Shown here: positions 29,807-39,273 of the stretch, piece by piece | Layout of the letters: the number at the start of each line of letters is the position of its first letter | How positions within the stretch are numbered: the first letter of the stretch is position 1 | DNA from: Candidatus Saccharimonadota bacterium | Lineage (GTDB): Bacteria; Patescibacteriota; Saccharimonadia; Saccharimonadales; Saccharimonadaceae | Length of the DNA: 39,549 nucleotides | NCBI GenBank assembly: GCA_027492975.1 | Contig: JAPUDS010000031.1 | Location: forward strand, 1-39,549 | Direction: 5' to 3' | Notes under the pieces: generated by a model | What the model saw: only the letters and a program-made list of their open reading frames with translations | Databases searched by the model: none | Told to the model about the DNA's origin: nothing | Translations under genes and position numbers: made by a program

Positions 29807-30226
29807 ATGAGAATTTTTTACACCGACGGATCGGCTAGTCCGAATCCGGGTCCTGGCGGTTATGCCGTGATAGAAAACGGTATGCCTATCGCCCTTGGCA
29901 GCGAGGATGGCGAGACGACAAATATCCGTATGGAGGGCAAAGCGCTTGTCCACGCGCTCGAACTGGCGGCTGGTGACGAAGTGACGATATACACCGACAG
30001 CGAATTTTGGATAAATGTCATCACCAAATGGGCGCCCGGCTGGGAAGCAAAAGGCTGGAAAAAGTCTGGCGGTCCTATCAAAAACCTAGACATAGTTCAG
30101 AAGGTGTATGCGCTATTTGGCGAGAGCCACGCGACGCTAACCTGGGTGCGCGGCCACGAAGGCGACCCCGGTAACGAAGCAGCCGACGAATGGGCGAACA
30201 AAGCCCGCGAAGGCGCACGGCTCTAA
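29807..30226 (+). CDS. rnhA: ribonuclease HI
   Basis: The 139-residue enzyme has the catalytic carboxylates in order: YTDGSASPNPGPGGYA (Asp7), RMEGKALVHAL (Glu), IYTDSEFWIN (Asp) and NEAADEWANKA (Asp), plus the substrate-handling VRGHEGDPGN. It removes RNA from RNA-DNA hybrids. TACAAT stands about 9 nt before the ATG, indicating a leaderless mRNA. The region 30227-30375 after it holds a weak GATCC/GGATC inverted repeat and the trpS promoter but no gene. Confidence 0.95.
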   Translation: MRIFYTDGSASPNPGPGGYAVIENGMPIALGSEDGETTNIRMEGKALVHALELAAGDEVTIYTDSEFWINVITKWAPGWEAKGWKKSGGPIKNLDIVQKVYALFGESHATLTWVRGHEGDPGNEAADEWANKAREGARL

Positions 30227-30337
30227 GATCCATTCTGCATAGCCGGCTTGGCGGATCTTCCAACCGACGAGGCTACCCACTACTGAACCGATAAGACTCC
30301 AATAAGTTGAGTAATTGGTATCTTCTCATTTTAGCAC

Positions 30338-30368
30338 AAATACAATACTTTGTCAATAGTTTATAATA
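30338..30368 (+). promoter_or_regulatory. promoter of the trpS operon
   Basis: TTGTCA (from about 30352 in ACTTTGTCAATAG) is too close to TATAAT (30362-30367) to be its -35 box, but TACAAT at about 30341-30346 and TATAAT at 30362-30367 are both good -10 candidates. The second gives a leader of only a few nucleotides before the ATG at 30376. Confidence 0.45.
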
Positions 30369-30375
30369 TCAGGTA

Positions 30376-31407
30376 ATGAAAGACGTGATTTTAACCGGGA
30401 TTCGTGCAAACAACGACTTACATATAGGTAATTATTTTGGGGCGATGTTGCCCATCATCGACATGGCAAAAAACAGAGCTAGCGACTATCAGGTCAACAT
30501 GTTTATACCCGACCTGCACAGTTTCACGACGCCGGTTGAGTACGGTCAGTCGCTTCATGACGCGATACTGAACAACGCCCGCGTGTTTGCTGCCGCTGGA
30601 CTACCGTTTGACAACGACAGCATCAGCCTTTATCGACAAAGCTATATACCGGCTCACAGCGAGCTGACGTGGATTCTTGACTGTTTCAGCGGTATAGGCC
30701 AGCTCGAGCGCATGACGCAGTTCAAAGATAAGTCCGCAAAACTCGGAAACGAGCAGATCAGTGCCGGGTTGTTCAACTACCCCGTGCTCATGGCTGCGGA
30801 CATACTACTGTACGGTGCGAAATACGTACCGGTCGGCGATGACCAGTCGCAGCACCTCGAGTTTACGCGTGACGTTGCGGAACGGATGAACAGTAGGTTT
30901 GGCGACCTGTTTGTCGTACCGGAACCGGTCGCAAAACAGCATGAGTTCTTCGGCAAAGATCAGGGTCTACGCATCAAAGATCTGCTCGACCCTAGTAAAA
31001 AGATGAGCAAAAGCGATGAGACTGGTAGCGGCGTTATATTCTTAAGCGACAGTCCAGAAGATGCAAAGAAAAAGATCATGCGCGCTACAACCGACAACGA
31101 AGCGTGCGTTCGATACGACAAAGAGCGACAACCGGGTATCGCAAATCTTATAGATATCCTCGCACTACTTCGGGGCGTGGCAGCGGCTGAGGTTGCGGCT
31201 GAGTACGAAGGTATGGAAAAGTACGGTGAATTCAAGGGCATTCTAGCCGATGAGATGGTGAAATTCCTTGAAAAATTCCAGCAAAATCTTGCAGATGTTG
31301 ACGATGCTGCTGTTCGAGCGAAACTTGAAAAGTCAGAGGCGGCTATGAACATACAGGCAAACGAAACATTACTCCGCGTTCAAAAAGCCGTCGGTTTACG
31401 GATATGA
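30376..31407 (+). CDS. trpS: tryptophanyl-tRNA synthetase
   Basis: The 343-residue class I synthetase has the HIGH variant LHIGNYFGA and KMSKS in LLDPSKKMSKSDE. GLFNYPVLMAADILLYGAKY and VPVGDDQSQHLEFTRDVAER identify TrpRS rather than TyrRS. It charges tRNA-Trp. Length is normal. The stop overlaps the next start (ATGA at 31404-31407), so the downstream pseudouridine synthase is translationally coupled. Confidence 0.97.
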   Translation: MKDVILTGIRANNDLHIGNYFGAMLPIIDMAKNRASDYQVNMFIPDLHSFTTPVEYGQSLHDAILNNARVFAAAGLPFDNDSISLYRQSYIPAHSELTWILDCFSGIGQLERMTQFKDKSAKLGNEQISAGLFNYPVLMAADILLYGAKYVPVGDDQSQHLEFTRDVAERMNSRFGDLFVVPEPVAKQHEFFGKDQGLRIKDLLDPSKKMSKSDETGSGVIFLSDSPEDAKKKIMRATTDNEACVRYDKERQPGIANLIDILALLRGVAAAEVAAEYEGMEKYGEFKGILADEMVKFLEKFQQNLADVDDAAVRAKLEKSEAAMNIQANETLLRVQKAVGLRI

Positions 31408-32252
31408 GACTTGATATATATATGGCGCAGTACTGGCCAGAGTACTCACGGTCGGTTTGGCAAAAGTACATCGAGATGGGGTTGGTGCGGGTAAATGGCG
31501 ATGTCGTGACATCGGTTCGTTATCAGCTAGGGGAAGATGATGAAGTAACGGTTGATACGCTACCTGTAGCGTCCTTTGATGACGATACGCTACCTGTGGT
31601 GTACGAAGACGAGCATGTCGTCGTCATAAATAAGCCAGCTGGAGTACTTACGCACGCCAAGGGCGCTCTGACAGAAGAGTTTAGTGTTGCCGAATTTGTC
31701 CGACCGCGTATGAGCGAGCCAGATGAAACTAACCGACCCGGGATCGTGCACCGACTAGATAGGGCAACGAGCGGTATCATCGTCGCCGCGAAAGATAACA
31801 AGGCAAAGCGGCTTCTGCAGAAGCAATTTCAGGACAGAAAAGCCCATAAAACATATATTGCAGTTGTTAAAAGTGTTCCAAAACTCGCTGAAGCAAAGAT
31901 TGATCTGCCGATAGAGCGCAACCCCAAGCAGCCAAGCAGCTTTCGAGTTGGCGCTAAGGGTAAGCCGGCGACAACGTACTACCGTGTTCTTGCGAGCAAC
32001 GGAACATATAGTGTGGTCGAGTTAAAACCTGAAACCGGTCGAACGCATCAACTGCGGGTACATCTGTCGTATATCGGCTGCCCCATCGTCGGCGATGCAC
32101 TCTACGGTAGCGGAAAAAGCCCGATCGGCAGGATGTGCCTGCACGCAAGTGAACTCGAGATTACTATCCCGGTTAGCAGGCGGAAAACATTTACCGCGCC
32201 TTTGCCGGATGATCTCGAACGGTTTATAGAGGAAATCGGTCATGCAGTTTGA
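31404..32252 (+). CDS. rluD: RluA/RluD-family pseudouridine synthase
   Basis: The 282-residue protein has an N-terminal S4 domain (residues 1-60, WQKYIEMGLVRVNGDVV) and the RluA-type catalytic domain with GIVHRLDRATSGIIVAAK, in which the Asp is catalytic, and KPETGRTHQLRVHLSYIGCP. RluD modifies 23S helix 69, but paralogs RluA and RluC share this layout, so the exact target is uncertain. It overlaps trpS by 4 nt and the next gene by 11 nt. Confidence 0.9.
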   Translation: MRLDIYMAQYWPEYSRSVWQKYIEMGLVRVNGDVVTSVRYQLGEDDEVTVDTLPVASFDDDTLPVVYEDEHVVVINKPAGVLTHAKGALTEEFSVAEFVRPRMSEPDETNRPGIVHRLDRATSGIIVAAKDNKAKRLLQKQFQDRKAHKTYIAVVKSVPKLAEAKIDLPIERNPKQPSSFRVGAKGKPATTYYRVLASNGTYSVVELKPETGRTHQLRVHLSYIGCPIVGDALYGSGKSPIGRMCLHASELEITIPVSRRKTFTAPLPDDLERFIEEIGHAV

Positions 32253-33069
32253 ATCGCTCATACTTCACGATATGACACGGACGCTTTTACGCGCCTACGT
32301 ACGGCATCCCAAGCAAGGACTACTCCTCGCCGGACCTATCGGCAGCGGCTTGTTCACCGCAGCCCGTGCTGCAGCTGGGGAGATAACGACACATCGTTCA
32401 GCTATCATGGTCGTACGACCGGACGAAAAAGGTACTGTCTCGATAGAGCGAGTACGTAACTTGTACGTTGAGACTCGCGGTGTTCGTTCGGAACGGTTCG
32501 TGATCATCATCGATGACGCGGACAGTATGAGCCATGACGCCCAGAACGCGTTTTTGAAGTTACTCGAAGAGCCAGTCGACAATGTGTATTTTATCCTGAC
32601 AACGCATGAGCCATCGAGGCTGTTACCGACAATTCTTTCGAGAGTTCAGCGCATCGATATGGCACGGCTGACAAAAACAGCCAGCGAATCACTACTCAGA
32701 GCGCATCGCGTGGCGCTGCCAGCAGCCATCCAACAAATGCTATTTATCGCCGAGGGGCTACCAGCGGAACTAACGCGGCTTGCCGGGGACAAAGATCATT
32801 TTGAAAGCAAAGCACGGCTTGTTAGGTTGGCGCGAGATTTTTTAACCGCAGGAGCTCATGACAGATTGACCGTAGTGAGTCAGGTAACAAGCAGGGAAGA
32901 AGCACTCGCATTTACTGCAACCATCGCATCAGTACTTGGATTTACGTCACGCCGCGACCCATACGTGGCCGCCGATATCCCGGCTGAAGTACTTGAAACA
33001 GCGACAGCCCGACTCGCCATGAACGGGCATGTAAAGACACAGCTGATGTATTTAGCGGTGAACGCATGA
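32242..33069 (+). CDS. holB: DNA polymerase III delta-prime-like clamp-loader subunit
   Basis: The 275-residue protein has the AAA+ clamp-loader layout: QGLLLAGPIGSGLFTAARAA, VIIIDDADSMSHDAQNAFLK, LLEEPVDNVYFILTTHEP and LPTILSRVQRID (SRC-like). The P-loop lacks GKT, so it is unlikely to hydrolyse ATP, as expected of delta-prime rather than gamma/tau. GAGGAAA precedes the ATG, which lies within the end of the preceding gene. Confidence 0.88.
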   Translation: MQFESLILHDMTRTLLRAYVRHPKQGLLLAGPIGSGLFTAARAAAGEITTHRSAIMVVRPDEKGTVSIERVRNLYVETRGVRSERFVIIIDDADSMSHDAQNAFLKLLEEPVDNVYFILTTHEPSRLLPTILSRVQRIDMARLTKTASESLLRAHRVALPAAIQQMLFIAEGLPAELTRLAGDKDHFESKARLVRLARDFLTAGAHDRLTVVSQVTSREEALAFTATIASVLGFTSRRDPYVAADIPAEVLETATARLAMNGHVKTQLMYLAVNA

Positions 33070-33096
33070 TTTCATGCTGTATAATGGAACATTAGA

Positions 33097-33753
33097 ATGT
33101 TAGGGCTACTTATCATCGCTGTGCTTGGCGCCTGGGCGCTCTTGTACCAGAGGCCGCTCGACGAAGTTGGCAACGAATTGCCGTCTAAAATATCTGAACG
33201 GCTCGACAAGTTATGGAAGATCGCATCTGAAAGCATAAAAGACCGCAAATACTTGCGTGCCGAGAAAGCGCTTCTCACGATACTTCGCGTCGACGAACGC
33301 AATGCAACGGCATATAACCGCCTGGGAATCCTCTACGCCAAACAGCGAGCCTATCAGGATGCTATAGAGTGTTTTGAGATCGCTCAAAGCCTGGAGCCGA
33401 GTGCATCGAGTCTGCACAATGTCGGCCTGATCTACTTTGAGACTGGCGTCTACGACAAAGCGGCGCTGGCTTTTGAGCAGGCGCTCGAGATGGAAAATAA
33501 CTTAGCCGCACGGTACATCGCCTATGCGAAAGTTCAGGAAAAGCTCGGTGACAGCAAAAAGATGATTGCCGCACTCGAGCAAGCTGTCGAACTTGAGCCT
33601 AACCCGCAAAGCCTCGGTATACTAGCCGACGCATATGAGCGCACCGGACAAGAAGAGCTGGCAGCCGAGCTTCGCGCAAAAGCGCAGAAGATGATCATCC
33701 CGGCAGGAGTGCCAAAGCAGGTTGTCCGCCACCCGCGACGAGTCGTGATGTAG
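33097..33753 (+). CDS. membrane-anchored TPR protein
   Basis: The 218-residue protein starts with one hydrophobic segment (MLGLLIIAVLGAWALLY). From about residue 60 it holds about four TPR-type helix pairs: AEKALLTILRVDERNATAYN, YQDAIECFEIAQSLEPSASS, YDKAALAFEQALEMENNLAA, KKMIAALEQAVELEPNPQSL. Such proteins scaffold complexes; partners are unknown. TATAAT at 33079-33084 is 12 bp before the ATG, so the leader is very short. Confidence 0.8.
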   Translation: MLGLLIIAVLGAWALLYQRPLDEVGNELPSKISERLDKLWKIASESIKDRKYLRAEKALLTILRVDERNATAYNRLGILYAKQRAYQDAIECFEIAQSLEPSASSLHNVGLIYFETGVYDKAALAFEQALEMENNLAARYIAYAKVQEKLGDSKKMIAALEQAVELEPNPQSLGILADAYERTGQEELAAELRAKAQKMIIPAGVPKQVVRHPRRVVM

Positions 33754-33810
33754 CCGGGGCGCAAAAAAGCAGTTTTCTTACATTAACAGATATGCTAAAA
33801 TGACTCATGC

Positions 33811-33887
33811 GCCGCTTTAGCTCAGCTGGTTAGAGCAACTGTTTTGTAAACAGTAGGTCCACGGTTCGAATCCGTGAAGCGGCTCCA
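33811..33887 (+). tRNA. trnT-UGU: tRNA-Thr(UGU)
   Basis: The 77-nt cloverleaf is complete: acceptor GCCGCTT/AAGCGGC, D stem GCTC/GAGC, anticodon stem ACTGT/ACAGT around the loop TTTGTAA (anticodon TGT), T arm with GGTTCGAATCC, and encoded CCA. A -10-like TATGCT lies about 14 bp upstream. Its acceptor stem starts with the same GCCGC as the intron-containing tRNA-Thr at the window end. Confidence 0.95.
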
Positions 33888-33901
33888 CGTTTATAATATA
33901 T

Positions 33902-33958
33902 CAGCCCAGTAGTGAACTTTTGCTCGATATAAAGTAGTAAAAGTCTACTACCGGGCTG
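33902..33958 (+). repeat. imperfect 20-bp inverted repeat between two tRNA genes
   Basis: Arms at 33902-33921 and 33939-33958 match at 17 of 20 positions; the right arm includes the first four bases of tRNA-Tyr. The precursor RNA could form a long hairpin that occludes the 5' end of tRNA-Tyr before processing. The loop is 17 nt. Confidence 0.5.
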
Positions 33959-34040
33959 GGATAGTGAAGCGGTCAAACACGACAGACTGTAAATCTGTTG
34001 GCATTCGCCTTCGTAAGTTCGAATCTTACTCCCAGCACCA
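33955..34040 (+). tRNA. trnY-GUA: tRNA-Tyr(GUA)
   Basis: Class II cloverleaf with acceptor GCTGGGA/TCCCAGC, anticodon stem ACAGA/TCTGT around CTGTAAA (anticodon GTA), a long variable arm (TTGGCATTCGCCTTC), T arm with AGTTCGAATCT, and encoded CCA. GUN anticodons are targets of the queuine/preQ1 transglycosylase encoded at 37090-38286. Confidence 0.93.
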
Positions 34041-34050
34041 CTATAAAAAT

Positions 34051-34070
34051 GCCACCTTTGGTGGCTTTTT
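34051..34070 (+). terminator. intrinsic terminator after tRNA-Tyr
   Basis: GCCACC (34051-34056) and GGTGGC (34060-34065) with a TTT loop, followed by TTTTT. Confidence 0.9.
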
Positions 34071-34122
34071 ATATTTGTAATATGTGAAATAAATTCGAAC
34101 CAACATACCAAAGTGTTATGAT

Positions 34123-35211
34123 ATGTCACATATGTTGAAAGCAAACTTGGCCGATACGCCATCTGGAGCAGAGTCGAAAGAGCGCCGAAAGATGCCTTTG
34201 CGACGCAAGATTGTCGCTGGGATAGGTGTAGCAGCCATCGGTCTACCGGCAAGCATTGTTGCGGCTGGTTCAGTCATGACCTATGCAGTAACGCCGCCGG
34301 ATAGCGAAGCTGTTACTATGGCGTATAACCCGGTTGTTACGCGAAATTTTGAAGACCCCTGGGCTGAGTATCGAATAACCGGCAAGGATCCGGCGGCCGA
34401 ACGAGAGTGCGAAAACCGCGAGGTGTATGCCGTAACCAGGAGCGGAACCGGGCCAGAAGTGAGCCAGTATATGGCAGGGCTGATGGATGAACAACTAAGA
34501 GCAATGGGTGGCTGCGCACTGGTTTTGTGGCGCGGAGCGAACTCGTCCTTGGAGAGCGAGGCGCGTGTCATAGGAGAAGAAATACAGGAGCTTACTTCAA
34601 AAGATAGTCCAGCAACCATCTTGCTGTTCGGTTTGAGTAGCGGCGGAGGCGCAATGGTTGAGATTGCACGCCACCCCAAACAGCTTGAGATACCCAGTAT
34701 AGATCAAATCGTCGTAGTGATGGATAGTTCTCCTTTGAGCCTTGCACAAACTAAACAGACTATCGGGGGTGTGTCGGCGGAGCAATTGCAAGATTTTTTC
34801 AGGCAAGATTTACCAGATGTCATCACTTATAACCACGCGCCGATCGCGATCAGCAACGGCAATGGTTTAACCGCTATGGGAAAGTTGGACGACCAACAGG
34901 CCATACTAGACAGCTGGACTACGTTAAAGAAAACCTGGCCGCCCATCATCTGGCGTGAACTCAAGTATCTTGCTGAGCATACGGCGGACAAGCAGATCGA
35001 CGAGACGGTTTGGTATCTTGCGCCCAACGATCCTGACATCGACGTCAACAAAGTTATCGCTGAGCTTGAAGAGACCGTAACCGGCTCGTTGCATATTCGG
35101 AGGATCGACGGCACCTTCCATGCTAAATCATGGGAAGAATACTACTACAACCGCTACTATAAAGATATAATTTCAGAGATACTCGAGCACGAAACAGGTC
35201 ATTCGCGCTAG
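34123..35211 (+). CDS. membrane-anchored alpha/beta-hydrolase-like protein
   Basis: The 362-residue protein has a basic cytoplasmic tail, a membrane segment (VAGIGVAAIGLPASIVAAGS, about residues 30-50) and an external domain with the nucleophile-elbow sequence ILLFGLSSGGGAMVEIARH (GxSxG), a MDSSPL strand and a late His in DGTFHAKSW. The serine hydrolase fold is inferred from these; the substrate is unknown. The start may be ATG 34132 rather than 34123, because TATGAT at 34117-34122 puts the transcription start near 34129. Its 3' end overlaps the convergent GH13 gene by 4 bp. Confidence 0.65.
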   Translation: MSHMLKANLADTPSGAESKERRKMPLRRKIVAGIGVAAIGLPASIVAAGSVMTYAVTPPDSEAVTMAYNPVVTRNFEDPWAEYRITGKDPAAERECENREVYAVTRSGTGPEVSQYMAGLMDEQLRAMGGCALVLWRGANSSLESEARVIGEEIQELTSKDSPATILLFGLSSGGGAMVEIARHPKQLEIPSIDQIVVVMDSSPLSLAQTKQTIGGVSAEQLQDFFRQDLPDVITYNHAPIAISNGNGLTAMGKLDDQQAILDSWTTLKKTWPPIIWRELKYLAEHTADKQIDETVWYLAPNDPDIDVNKVIAELEETVTGSLHIRRIDGTFHAKSWEEYYYNRYYKDIISEILEHETGHSR

Positions 35212-36962
35212 TCCTGCGACAAGATCAGTGCATTGTATGCTGTGAGCGGAACTGTGATCGTTTGGTTTGGGTCAGTCTCGGCGACGAGGACGAATGACTC
35301 GCTTGAGTCCGACTTATAGCCGCTCCACGAGGAGTTAAATCTCACTGTCCACGCGCCAGGTACGGGTACAGAGAACGTGTACTCTTTGAAGTTTTCGCCG
35401 CCAAAATTCAAGATAACATAGACATCATCGCGAGGTCCGCCCGCATGCCAGCGGTGATATGCGTAAACATTATTTTCATGGTCAACATGAAAGAGATTGA
35501 CGCCGCGGCCAGTCAGACCGGCGGTGTTGCTATACGCATCGCACCGCAGATCTATGAGATGCTGGTGGGCGAGCACGATACCGTTGAACTGCTCCGTTTT
35601 TGACCACTCTAACTCTTTCCAGTCACTAAAATCACCGTCTTGCATAAATTCCTCACCCTGTGCGAGCATCGGAACACCAGGGGCAGTTAGTGTCGCGGCG
35701 CTCGTTACGAGAGTGTGTTGACGTGCTTTTGCGCTTTCGCCGTTACCGGGTGTCACGGCTTCGTTCAGGCGTACCTGACCGTTCGCTGCCGTGTCGTGTG
35801 AGTCGGCAAAGATGATTTTCTGGAAACAATCGCCGTTGTAGTTTGCTGCGAGCTCCTGCGTAAAGTCGACAGGGAAGGGTGTAGAAAGACCAGAGAGCGC
35901 TCGCATACTGTGCGGAAAATTCAAACCCCACTGCGCATCAAACCCGCAACCGCCGTCACGAACTGGTTTTGTGAGATACGGATTGACAGAACAGTCCTCG
36001 GCGATGATCATCGCGCCCGGGTTGATCCGGTGCGCTAGCGTCGTCATATCCCCGAGTAACCGCCAAGCATCGGCTATATCGTGTGCCGGATCGTCATTTT
36101 GACCCAGGCTATTGCGCATATAGATCGTCGAGTCCAAACGGAGTCCATCGAGCCGGTATTCACCGAGCCACATAGCGACGTTGTCGAGGAAAAATTGCCG
36201 CACTTCCGGCCGGCCATAATCCGGTCGGGCACCCCACGGCGTATCTCCGCGTTCGTCATTATAAAAGTAGATACCACCACGTTCATTTTCACTCCAGCCG
36301 TCAAATTGCCAGAGATCAGTCGAACTAAAGTGGTTGTAGACTATATCGGCGATAACGCCTATGCCGCGTTCATGCGCGGCTCGTACAAATCTCATCAAAC
36401 CGTGGCGTCCGCCATATGTAGGTTCAACCGAAAAAATATGGCTTGTGCTGTAGCCCCAGCCGTGATCGGTCGCCATAGTCGTTACGGGCATAAGCTCGAC
36501 CATATTGACGCCGAGATCCGCCAGATAGTCAAGCTTCTCGATAGCGGTCTCAAAAGTACCTGGTGTCGAAGCGTCTGGCCGGTTAAATGTTCCGACGTGC
36601 AGTTCGTAGTATACTTGCTGTTCTTTGGGTACCGGCATGAACAGATCATCACCCCAGTCAAAATCATGAGCCGCAACAACAGACATGCCGCCTTCCGCTG
36701 CGGTAAGAACGCGGGCTCTCGGGTCATTACGCCTGACGACACCTGTCTCGGTTTCGATAAGATACTGGTAGCTAAAGCCGGCTTCGGCACTACTCACAAA
36801 CACGCTCCAGTACCCGGCGCCTTCGTTATCAAGAGGCGCGCCTTCGTTGTTGTAGCTTGCCGTGACTAGTCGGATACTTTTTGCAAACGGCGCCCAGACA
36901 CGAAACATAGCCCCATCATGGCGAAGCGTTACCCCTAAATCTTTCTTTACCTGGTATTTCAT
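35208..36962 (-). CDS. GH13 glycoside hydrolase, branching-enzyme/trehalohydrolase-like
   Basis: The 584-residue enzyme has an N-terminal CBM48-like beta domain (MFRVWAPFAKSIRLV) and a GH13 barrel with region I DIVYNHF, region II DGLRLDST (nucleophile Asp), region III IIAEDCS (acid/base Glu) and region IV FADSHDTA. A C-terminal beta domain follows. YELHVGTF resembles malto-oligosyltrehalose trehalohydrolase and GYSTSHIFSVEPTYGG resembles GlgB; no glg or tre partner is here to decide. The start at 36962 (MKYQVKKDLG) follows TATACT by a few bases; longer in-frame starts run into the divergent tgt promoter region. Confidence 0.85.
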   Translation of the reverse strand: MKYQVKKDLGVTLRHDGAMFRVWAPFAKSIRLVTASYNNEGAPLDNEGAGYWSVFVSSAEAGFSYQYLIETETGVVRRNDPRARVLTAAEGGMSVVAAHDFDWGDDLFMPVPKEQQVYYELHVGTFNRPDASTPGTFETAIEKLDYLADLGVNMVELMPVTTMATDHGWGYSTSHIFSVEPTYGGRHGLMRFVRAAHERGIGVIADIVYNHFSSTDLWQFDGWSENERGGIYFYNDERGDTPWGARPDYGRPEVRQFFLDNVAMWLGEYRLDGLRLDSTIYMRNSLGQNDDPAHDIADAWRLLGDMTTLAHRINPGAMIIAEDCSVNPYLTKPVRDGGCGFDAQWGLNFPHSMRALSGLSTPFPVDFTQELAANYNGDCFQKIIFADSHDTAANGQVRLNEAVTPGNGESAKARQHTLVTSAATLTAPGVPMLAQGEEFMQDGDFSDWKELEWSKTEQFNGIVLAHQHLIDLRCDAYSNTAGLTGRGVNLFHVDHENNVYAYHRWHAGGPRDDVYVILNFGGENFKEYTFSVPVPGAWTVRFNSSWSGYKSDSSESFVLVAETDPNQTITVPLTAYNALILSQD

Positions 36963-37002
36963 ACCTCTACTTAGTATAAAGCATAGCCGTTTTATCGAAT
37001 AG

Positions 37003-38286
<1,284 letters not shown>

Positions 38287-38321
38287 TAGCTATATCTGAG
38301 AGATATATGGATAATTAAGAT

Positions 38322-38599
38322 ATGGCTGAACATTTTGTACGACATGGACAAACCGACTGGAACCTTGAGCATAAAATCCAAGGGAGGATTGACATAGGGC
38401 TTAACGCCGAAGGTCGAGTCTTCCCATTTCTTGATGCAATTCGACGTGAGTACGCAGGGAGAGATGTACTGCTCGTCGCGCACGGCGTATCGGTTTGACT
38501 ATCGAAACGTATTATCGAGGCGTACCTGCTGACAAAAACTTGTTGCAATATGTATCTGGCAATGGTGAGTTGAGAGTGTATGATGTCGTAGAGCGATAA
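38322..38599 (+). pseudogene. degenerate histidine phosphatase (phosphoglycerate mutase-like)
   Basis: The frame from ATG 38322 reads MAEHFVRHGQTDWNLEHKIQ with the RHG catalytic motif, then GRIDIGLNAEGR. It jumps directly to FLDAIRREYAGRDVLLVAHGVS, the C-terminal AHG region, so the middle part with the second RH-type segment is missing. A frameshift and TGA at 38496-38498 follow; the -1 frame continues GLTIETYYRGVPADKNLLQY to RVYDVVER and TAA at 38597-38599. Both an internal deletion and a frameshift mark it as dead. Confidence 0.75.
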
Positions 38600-38646
38600 A
38601 GTCAGCCTCATGGTATACTTGATGTACATGGAGGTCTTTCTTTACC

Positions 38647-39273
38647 ATGGACAAAGAATTACTAATCAACCTTTATCGTGAACAAAAACTTTCAGTATCG
38701 CAAATTGCAACCAAATTAGACTGTTCGCAAAATCGAGTTAATTATTGGCTCAATAAATATGAGATCCCGAAACGAACGATTAGCGAGGCGGTTTATCAGA
38801 GAAATCATCCCAATGGCGACCCGTTCCATGTACAGCCAGTAGATACACTTGAGAAAGCGGAACTGTTTGGGATGGGAATGGGGCTGTATTGGGGAGAGGG
38901 AACAAAAGCAGCCAAATACGCAATCCGGCTTGGCAATAGCGACCCTGACCTTATCTATACCTTCATGAGGTTTCTGCAAGAACTTTATGGTGTAGAAAAA
39001 GATGATTTTAAGTTCGGATTACAGCTTTTTACAGATTGTGATATCGAAGAAGCTTTTCACTACTGGACGTCCAAACTCGGGGTTAAAAGATCGCAGTTCT
39101 ATAAGGTTCATGTTACAATATCTGGCAGTATTGGCACGTACCGTACAAAAAGTCGGTTTGGGGTCGTTACGTTGTACTATCATAACTCACGTCTCCGTGC
39201 CATACTGGCTGATAATCTGCAAAATTTACACGATAGAGTAAAAAGCGCAGGTATTAACAATTTGCCGCGATAG
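38647..39273 (+). CDS. LAGLIDADG-like homing endonuclease family protein
   Basis: The 208-residue protein has an N-terminal helix-turn-helix (LSVSQIATKLDCSQNRVNYW) and a single LAGLIDADG-type helix in ELFGMGMGLYWGEGTK, with the acidic residue in GEG, followed by an alpha/beta body (YTFMRFLQELYG, FKFGLQLFTDCDIEEAFHYW). One copy of the motif implies a homodimer. The last codons and TAG stop (39271-39273) lie within the acceptor stem of the intron-containing tRNA-Thr, a 10-bp overlap. TATACT at about 38613-38618 is the likely promoter. Base use is AT-richer than its neighbours, consistent with a mobile gene. Confidence 0.75.
   Translation: MDKELLINLYREQKLSVSQIATKLDCSQNRVNYWLNKYEIPKRTISEAVYQRNHPNGDPFHVQPVDTLEKAELFGMGMGLYWGEGTKAAKYAIRLGNSDPDLIYTFMRFLQELYGVEKDDFKFGLQLFTDCDIEEAFHYWTSKLGVKRSQFYKVHVTISGSIGTYRTKSRFGVVTLYYHNSRLRAILADNLQNLHDRVKSAGINNLPR

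Noticed and set aside
33830-34252. 140-codon leftward open frame over two tRNA genes
   Set aside because: It is antisense to tRNA-Thr and tRNA-Tyr, which fold perfectly; coding here is not credible.
36081-36869. 262-codon rightward open frame
   Set aside because: It lies opposite the GH13 gene, whose catalytic motifs are all in the other strand; no promoter or ribosome-binding site.
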